Notes under the pieces: model-generated
Seen by the model: the letters and a program-made list of their open reading frames with translations, nothing else
What the model was told of the DNA's origin: nothing
Databases searched by the model: none
Made by a program: the position numbers and the translations under genes
Part shown: positions 59,316-64,000 of the stretch, piece by piece
How positions within the stretch are numbered: the first letter of the stretch is position 1
Layout: each line of letters starts with the position of its first letter
NCBI GenBank assembly: GCA_965267485.1
Contig: OZ254080.1
Span: 124,001-188,000 of the forward strand
From: JANQJA01 sp965267485
GTDB lineage: Bacteria; Pseudomonadota; Gammaproteobacteria; Pseudomonadales; Azotimanducaceae
DNA: 64,000 nt
Reading direction: 5' to 3'

Positions 59316-59408
59316 GCGGTGGCTCGTTATGGACTGGTTAAAGCGGAACGAGTACCTTGCCCGAACCATCAAGGGCAGGCAAGGTCACGGTCAGCGGGAG
59401 GAGTTGGC

Positions 59409-60197
59409 ATGGGTTATGAGTTTCTCGAGGTGGAGCGGGACGGGCATGTGGCGGTTGTGCGCCTGAACCGACCGGACGCCATGAACGCGCTGAGTAGCGG
59501 GCTCATGAAGGAGATCGAGGCGGTGTCGCGTTCGTTTCTCGATGAGGCAGAGATTCGCGTGGTTGTCTTCGAAGGCAGCGGCAAGCACTTCAGCGCCGGC
59601 GCTGATCTGAAGGAGCGCCGGGCCGAAGCTGACGATACGATGCTGGTGCGACGACGTGGCGCAGGGCTCGGGGCGCGGATGATCCGGTCGATTCTCGACA
59701 TCAACCAGGTCACCATCTGCGCAATACAGGGCGCAGCGCTCGGCGGCGCAGCCTGCATCGCGACTGCCTGTGATTTTCGCATCGGCAGCCGCGACTGTTT
59801 CGTGGGTTATCCTGAAGTCAATCTCGGCATCAACCTCATGTGGCGCTCGTTGCCGCTGTGCGTCCGGCTGATCGGGCCCGCGCGGGCCAAGCGCATGATC
59901 ATGCTCGGCCAGCATGAGCCTGCAGACCTGTTGCTCGAGTGGGGGTTTCTGGATGACGTTGTCGAACGCGATGCCCTGCACGATGCTGCCCTCGCGCTGG
60001 CGCGACGTTACGCAGCGCAGCCACCCATTGCTGTTCAGATGATCAAGCAGAGCATCAACGCCGTTTCGTCTGCCATGGACGATGCCATCATGCACATGGA
60101 CACTGACCAGAATATCCTGACCACGATGACCGACGATCGAACAGAGGGGATCAAGGCCTTCTTCGAGAAACGGGAACCGGAGTTCCGGGGCAACTGA
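59409..60197 (+). CDS. Enoyl-CoA hydratase family protein
   Basis: Crotonase of 262 residues with a clear ribosome site (GGGAGGAG) before ATG 59409. Oxyanion-hole sequences are GSGKHFSAGADLKER (about 58-72) and IQGAALGGAACIATACDFRI (about 104-123), with Glu after GYPEVNLGI. Probably hydrates or isomerises an acyl-CoA in fatty-acid, steroid or terpene breakdown. A small Cys-rich frame starts two bases after its stop. Confidence 0.93.
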   Translation: MGYEFLEVERDGHVAVVRLNRPDAMNALSSGLMKEIEAVSRSFLDEAEIRVVVFEGSGKHFSAGADLKERRAEADDTMLVRRRGAGLGARMIRSILDINQVTICAIQGAALGGAACIATACDFRIGSRDCFVGYPEVNLGINLMWRSLPLCVRLIGPARAKRMIMLGQHEPADLLLEWGFLDDVVERDALHDAALALARRYAAQPPIAVQMIKQSINAVSSAMDDAIMHMDTDQNILTTMTDDRTEGIKAFFEKREPEFRGN

Positions 60198-60199
60198 GC

Positions 60200-60496
60200 G
60201 TGTGGACGATTACGGGCTCCATACTGCTCGCCGCGCTCTCGGGGGGCGGCAGCGAAGACAGCACCATCATCGAGTCACGCACTAACGATCCAACGGAGTG
60301 GCGATCGATACCCGCAGCGCGTCTATCGGATCAGGACAAGGCCCGGCATTGCTGCTGGGACCCGCGACACGACAACCCCTATAGCGCCTGGTGCGAAACA
60401 CCGAGCGCCTGCTACGACGGCCGGGGGGCCTGTTACTCTCGGCATTTCGGCGAGGACGACAGGCGCGGTGCGCTATCCTGCCACACGGTTCGCTAG
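60200..60496 (+). CDS. Small Cys-rich hypothetical protein
   Basis: Frame of 98 residues starting with GTG two bases after the hydratase stop. A short hydrophobic N terminus (ITGSILLAAL) could be a signal sequence; the rest is polar and holds six cysteines (CCW, WCETPSACYDG, ACYS, SCH), suggesting disulfides outside the cytoplasm. No family recognised and no clear ribosome site, so it may be untranslated. Its end overlaps the convergent yghU by four bases. Confidence 0.35.
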   Translation: MWTITGSILLAALSGGGSEDSTIIESRTNDPTEWRSIPAARLSDQDKARHCCWDPRHDNPYSAWCETPSACYDGRGACYSRHFGEDDRRGALSCHTVR

Positions 60497-61329
60497 TCGA
60501 AGTCCGCAGCGCTGTGCCGTTCGGGTACCTGGCGCTCCTCAGGGCCCCAGTTGCGATTGACGCGCTTGCCACGTTTCACCGCCGGGCGATCATTGATCTC
60601 TTTTGCCCACCGGACGACGTTCTCGTAGGTATGCACCTGCAGGAACTCAGCGGCGTCATAGATGTTCGAGAGTACCAGCGACCCGTACCAGGCGACATTC
60701 GCCATATCGGCAATGGTGTATTCGTCACCGACCAGGAACCGCTGTTCGGCGAGCCTCCGGTCCAGGACGTCGAGCTGGCGCTTGACCTCCATGGCATAGC
60801 GGTTGATCGGGTACTCCCACTTCTCGGGCGCATAGGCATAGAAGTGGCCGAAGCCGCCGCCGAGATACGGGGCGCTGCCCATTTGCCAGAACAGCCATGA
60901 CAGGCACTCGGCGCGGTACGGCCCTTCAGCCGGAACGAATCGACCAAACTTCTCGGCGATGTAAAGCAGGATGGCGCCGGATTCGAAAACCCGCGTCGGC
61001 GGATTCGTCGTATGATCAGCCAGTGCCGGGATCTTGGAGTTGGGGTTGATGGCGACGAAGCCGCTGCCGAACTGATCGCCATCGCCGATCTTGATGAGCC
61101 ATGCGTCATACTCGGCGTCTTCACCGAGTTCCAGCAATTCCTCGAACAGAACCGTGACCTTCACGCCATTGGGCGTGGCCAGCGAGTACAGCTGGTACGG
61201 ATGTTCGCCGACGGGAAGCTCCTTCTCGTGAGTTGCGCCTGCGATCGGCCGGTTAATGTTGGCGAATCGGCCGCCACTTTCGGCGTCCCAGGTCCAGATC
61301 TTCGGTGGTGTATAGCTGTCCGCGCTCAT
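60493..61329 (-). CDS. yghU: Glutathione-dependent disulfide-bond oxidoreductase (YghU-type GST)
   Basis: Nu-class GST of 278 residues, closely matching E. coli YghU in order and content: PPKIWTWDAESGGRFANINRP, THEKELPVGEHPYQLYSL, TPNGVKVTVLFEELLELG, DGDQFGSGFVAINPNSKIPAL, RVFESGAILLYIAEKFG and GGGFGHFYAYAPEKWEY. It binds two glutathiones and reduces disulfides and hydroperoxides. ATG 61329 fits the family start; ATG 61350 is an alternative. Together with ahpF it adds to peroxide defence in this region. Confidence 0.95.
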   Translation of the reverse strand: MSADSYTPPKIWTWDAESGGRFANINRPIAGATHEKELPVGEHPYQLYSLATPNGVKVTVLFEELLELGEDAEYDAWLIKIGDGDQFGSGFVAINPNSKIPALADHTTNPPTRVFESGAILLYIAEKFGRFVPAEGPYRAECLSWLFWQMGSAPYLGGGFGHFYAYAPEKWEYPINRYAMEVKRQLDVLDRRLAEQRFLVGDEYTIADMANVAWYGSLVLSNIYDAAEFLQVHTYENVVRWAKEINDRPAVKRGKRVNRNWGPEERQVPERHSAADFD

Positions 61330-61418
61330 CTGTCGTTCCGTGTTGTTCAACGATGCCGGGCATTATGACATGCCGTCCCGGGCTATACTTCTCGCCTTCG
61401 GGGAACAGGTGTCATGCC

Positions 61419-62234
61419 GTGACTGAATCGAATGCCATCGAGAAGCTGCTGGGTCTGGCGGGTCACCCCGGTGAGCTTCCGGATGAACGAGCCTTCAAAG
61501 GTGCGTGGCATTCGCTGCCGGAGACCACCGGCGACTTCGAGGCGGCCGTCATCGGCGGCGCAATGTCGGATCGGCTCGCGTGGGTCTTTCTTGCCGCCTA
61601 CCAGAGTGCCGTCCGCGCCTGCTTTCCGGGCTTGCCGTCACGCGAATTCGTCAGCTTCGCGGCGTCCGAAGACCGGCGCGGCGAATACCCCGGCACCTCT
61701 ATTGATGACGATGGACGCCTGCAGGGGAACAAGTCGTGGATTGCCGCAAGCCGCACGGTCGACTGGCTGCTGGTCACTGTTCAGGCACGTGACCGCATCG
61801 TGCTGGTGAATGCGCGGGCTGATGGCGTATCCCTGAACCATCGTGACTCGCCGGGATTTCTCGGCGACATGAGTCAGGGCATGGCCGCGTTTGTCGACGT
61901 CGTGCCCGAGCGCCACGTCAGCAGACATGATGTGGCGCGATTCGGTCTTGCCGAGCCCTTCTTCGTCACGGCCGCAGCCGCCGGCTATCTGTACCATCGT
62001 GAATCGGCGGCACAGCACCGTGATCGAATCCTGGGTGTGCTTTGCAGCCTCGCGGACCAGTCCGCCGCGGGCTTCCACGCGGATGTTGCGGGTCTGCTGC
62101 AGAACTACGACGCCGTCAAGTCTATCGGCAAGGCGGTAGGTGCAGCCGAGGGTGGTGCCGACTGGTCGGCCAACGGGAAGTTGCTGGGTATGTACCGCAG
62201 CTCGCTGGCGCGGCAAATCGGCCAGGTTCCCTAG
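61419..62234 (+). CDS. Acyl-CoA dehydrogenase-like protein, short
   Basis: Protein of 271 residues from GTG 61419. The middle portion (FVSFAASEDRRGEYPGTSIDDDGRLQGNKSWIAASRTVDWLLVTVQ) resembles the beta domain of acyl-CoA dehydrogenases, but the N-terminal helical domain is shortened and the usual C-terminal catalytic Glu region is not evident. About 100 residues shorter than normal, so it may be a non-catalytic homologue. Start uncertain (upstream frame is not conserved). Its end overlaps the convergent acyltransferase gene by four bases. Confidence 0.65.
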   Translation: MTESNAIEKLLGLAGHPGELPDERAFKGAWHSLPETTGDFEAAVIGGAMSDRLAWVFLAAYQSAVRACFPGLPSREFVSFAASEDRRGEYPGTSIDDDGRLQGNKSWIAASRTVDWLLVTVQARDRIVLVNARADGVSLNHRDSPGFLGDMSQGMAAFVDVVPERHVSRHDVARFGLAEPFFVTAAAAGYLYHRESAAQHRDRILGVLCSLADQSAAGFHADVAGLLQNYDAVKSIGKAVGAAEGGADWSANGKLLGMYRSSLARQIGQVP

Positions 62235-62857
62235 CCGGAGGCCGCGCGATCAAGATCCGGCCCGGCCGATTCATCGCGCAGCCGGATCGTCGAAGTCTGC
62301 GCCGGAAAGCGGCCGCGCATGTCCTGATAGAACTCACGTACCTTGTCCATATCGTCAGCGACGTTCCCGGTGGGCACCAGCGTTGGGCCGATCCCGCATC
62401 GGCGCGTAGACCAGTCGAGATAGGCAAGGACAATCGGTACGTTGGCTTCGACGGCAATCCAGTAGAAGCCTGACTTCCAGTGATCGGTATGTGCCCGCGT
62501 ACCCTCCGGCGGAACCACGAGCGCGCAAGTGTCGCGTCGATTGATCTCTCCGGCGAGTTTGACGATGAGCTGGTTCGGCTTGGAACGATCGACGGGCAGG
62601 CCGCCAAAATAGCGGAGGACGGCACCCAGGGGGCCGCGAAACAGTGAGTTCTTGCCGAGCCAGTTTACCGAAAGGCCGAGCTGGAACGCCGCCGCGAGCA
62701 TGTAGATGAGGTCCCAGTTCGACGTGTGGGGCGCGGCGATGACGACCATCCTCGGGACATTGGGAACCTCACCCTCACAGCGCCACCGACCGAGTCGCAT
62801 GACGACACGGCCGGCGAGACGGGCGAGGCGGCTGCATTGCTGATGGGCGATCGTCAT
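62231..62857 (-). CDS. Lysophospholipid/glycerolipid acyltransferase family protein
   Basis: PlsC-like acyltransferase of 208 residues. The HX4D motif is APHTSNWDLIYM (His at about 43), the second block FRGPLGAVLRYFGGLPVDR and the third VVPPEGTRAHTDHWKSGFYWIA; these are the usual acyl-acceptor and glycerol-phosphate binding blocks. Short members like this (about 200 residues) modify membrane lipids or ornithine lipids. Its substrate is not known; a role in lipid remodelling with BtaAB is only speculative. Confidence 0.88.
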   Translation of the reverse strand: MTIAHQQCSRLARLAGRVVMRLGRWRCEGEVPNVPRMVVIAAPHTSNWDLIYMLAAAFQLGLSVNWLGKNSLFRGPLGAVLRYFGGLPVDRSKPNQLIVKLAGEINRRDTCALVVPPEGTRAHTDHWKSGFYWIAVEANVPIVLAYLDWSTRRCGIGPTLVPTGNVADDMDKVREFYQDMRGRFPAQTSTIRLRDESAGPDLDRAASG

Positions 62858-62882
62858 GCCGCCGATAGTACGGCAATAGCCC

Positions 62883-64000
62883 TCAGGCAGCCATGCTGGT
62901 ATCGGCGTCCCGCACCGGCGCGTTCATGAGCAGGTACTCGAACGCGGCGAGGCTCGCCTTGGCGCCTTCTCCCATGGAGATGACGATCTGCTTGTAGGGC
63001 ACCGTCGTGACGTCGCCACAGGCGAAGATGCCCGGCTCGGAGGTCCGGCACTTGTCATCGATGAGTACTTCGCCGTGTGGCGTGAGGTCGATGACGCCGT
63101 CGAGGAACTGGCTGTTGGGTACGAGGCCGATCTGAACGAAGACGCCGCTCAGGTCGACGCGATGAACGTCGCCAGTCGCCCGGTCTTCATAGACGAGCCC
63201 GTCGACTTTGCCGCCGTCTGCCGTGATCTCTCGCGTCGCTGCGTTCCGGATGATGTGAATGTTATCTCGCGCCGTCGCCTGGTCTACCAGCACCTGGTCA
63301 GCCTTGAGTTCCGGCAGGAATTCAACGACCGTGACCGATTTTACGATCCCCGCGAGATCGAGCGCGGCCTCGATGCCGGAGTTGCCGCCGCCGATGACAG
63401 CCACGTCCTTGCCCTTGAAGAACGGACCGTCACAGTGCGGGCAGTAGGCCACGCCGTTACCGATGTTCTCCTTCTCACCGGGCACGCCCAGTTCGCGCCA
63501 GCGTGCGCCGGTCGCGACAACGAGTGAGCGGGTGCTGATCGCTTCGCCGGAAGAGAGCCGAACCGTCTTGATGTCGCCTTTCTCGATGTCGGTGACGCGC
63601 AGGTGCTCCCTGATCGTGATGTCGTAGTCCTGCATGTGCGACTGCAACGCCGCAGTCAGCTCCGGTCCGGTCGTACTCGAGACCGAAATCAGGTTCTCGA
63701 TGCCCATCGTGTCCTTGACCTGCCCACCAATACGATCGGCGATGACCGTGACGGCAAGGCCCTTGCGGGCGGCATAGATGGCGGCACTGACGCCGGCGGG
63801 GCCGCCGCCGATCACGGTGACGTCCTGCAGCGGCAGTTCGGATTTGCCCTGTTGCTGCATAATGCCGGGGAAGCGCTCGATGAGCTTGTCGACGAGTTGT
63901 GCGGCATCGACCTTGCCGTTCGCAAACAGCTTGCCGTCGGCGTACACGCTGGGCACGCCCTGGATTTCGCGCTCGGCAACGACGTCCTGGAAGAGGCCGC
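62883..64000 (-). CDS. ahpF: Alkyl hydroperoxide reductase subunit F (5' end beyond window)
   Basis: C-terminal 372 or so residues of a flavoprotein disulfide reductase that supplies electrons to AhpC. The sequence enters at GLFQDVVAEREIQGVPSVYADGK, the end of the N-terminal thioredoxin-fold domain, then shows FAD motif VIGGGPAGVSAAIYAARKG, the redox pair CPHC in AYCPHCDGPFF, NAD motif VAVIGGGNSGIEAALDLAG and FAD-closing GIFACGDVTTVPYKQI. The thioredoxin-fold domain marks it as AhpF rather than plain thioredoxin reductase. ahpC is expected just outside the window. Confidence 0.95.
   Translation of the reverse strand, partial: GLFQDVVAEREIQGVPSVYADGKLFANGKVDAAQLVDKLIERFPGIMQQQGKSELPLQDVTVIGGGPAGVSAAIYAARKGLAVTVIADRIGGQVKDTMGIENLISVSSTTGPELTAALQSHMQDYDITIREHLRVTDIEKGDIKTVRLSSGEAISTRSLVVATGARWRELGVPGEKENIGNGVAYCPHCDGPFFKGKDVAVIGGGNSGIEAALDLAGIVKSVTVVEFLPELKADQVLVDQATARDNIHIIRNAATREITADGGKVDGLVYEDRATGDVHRVDLSGVFVQIGLVPNSQFLDGVIDLTPHGEVLIDDKCRTSEPGIFACGDVTTVPYKQIVISMGEGAKASLAAFEYLLMNAPVRDADTSMAA

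Overview
The window is chromosomal DNA of a high-GC bacterium (clearly above 60% GC by eye), most likely a free-living aquatic or sediment gammaproteobacterium. The evidence is indirect: a very large TonB-dependent receptor, DUF3192, DUF3718 and DUF6152 proteins, a YghU-type glutathione enzyme, SoxR, AhpF, an AbgT-family transporter, and many acyl-CoA, P450, SDR and glutathione genes of the kind found in marine lipid, steroid and aromatic degraders. No rRNA, tRNA, CRISPR array, prophage or IS transposase was seen. The only mobile-type element is a REP-associated (RAYT) transposase with its repeat arrays.

Layout. 1-3.1 kb: a minus-strand catabolic operon (VOC protein, SDR, glutathione transferase, zinc alcohol dehydrogenase cut by the window edge) and a GIY-YIG gene. 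3.1-7.8 kb: nitroreductase, PilZ, DUF6614-like, GFA, P450 and a diguanylate cyclase. 7.8-15.1 kb: a tightly coupled plus-strand operon with btaA-btaB (phosphorus-free betaine lipid synthesis), a third methyltransferase, an acyl-CoA synthetase and a periplasmic-propeller GGDEF sensor. 15.1-20.3 kb: a compact cluster of uncharacterised envelope proteins (DUF6152 protein, haem-motif lipoprotein, HupE/UreJ_2, membrane anchor, two related periplasmic proteins, three small membrane proteins). 20.4-23.3 kb: TonB receptor.

23.6-34 kb: DUF3192 lipoprotein behind a sigma54-like promoter, beta-propeller phytase, esterase, PhyH dioxygenase, 6-phosphogluconate dehydrogenase with gluconokinase, Gfo/Idh/MocA oxidoreductase, AbgT transporter, CorA and two overlapping PAS proteins with Cys4 tails. 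34-42.5 kb: soxR with a divergent VOC gene sharing a textbook SoxR-type promoter, TetR with a dehydrogenase, DUF3718 protein, LysR divergent from azoreductase and pirin, an MFS carrier and an AlaX editing protein. 42.6-52.2 kb: DUF952, hydrolase, enoyl-CoA hydratase, sulfotransferase, S12 serine hydrolase, an acyl-CoA dehydrogenase pair, a degenerate receiver-like protein, APC permease and a TrmB-like methyltransferase. 52.2-53.3 kb: RAYT element between inverted 24-bp repeat arrays. 53.3-64 kb: an unknown protein, hydrolases, LLM oxidoreductase, exonuclease III, enoyl-CoA hydratase, YghU, acyl-CoA dehydrogenase-like protein, acyltransferase and ahpF (cut by the window end).

How it fits together: most genes serve scavenging and breakdown of lipids and xenobiotics, detoxification of electrophiles and oxidants (GSTs, VOC proteins, SoxR, azoreductase, AhpF, ExoIII) and phosphorus economy (betaine lipids, phytase). 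The parts least explained by known biology are the 15.1-20.3 kb envelope cluster, the PAS-Cys4 pair and the RAYT/REP locus.
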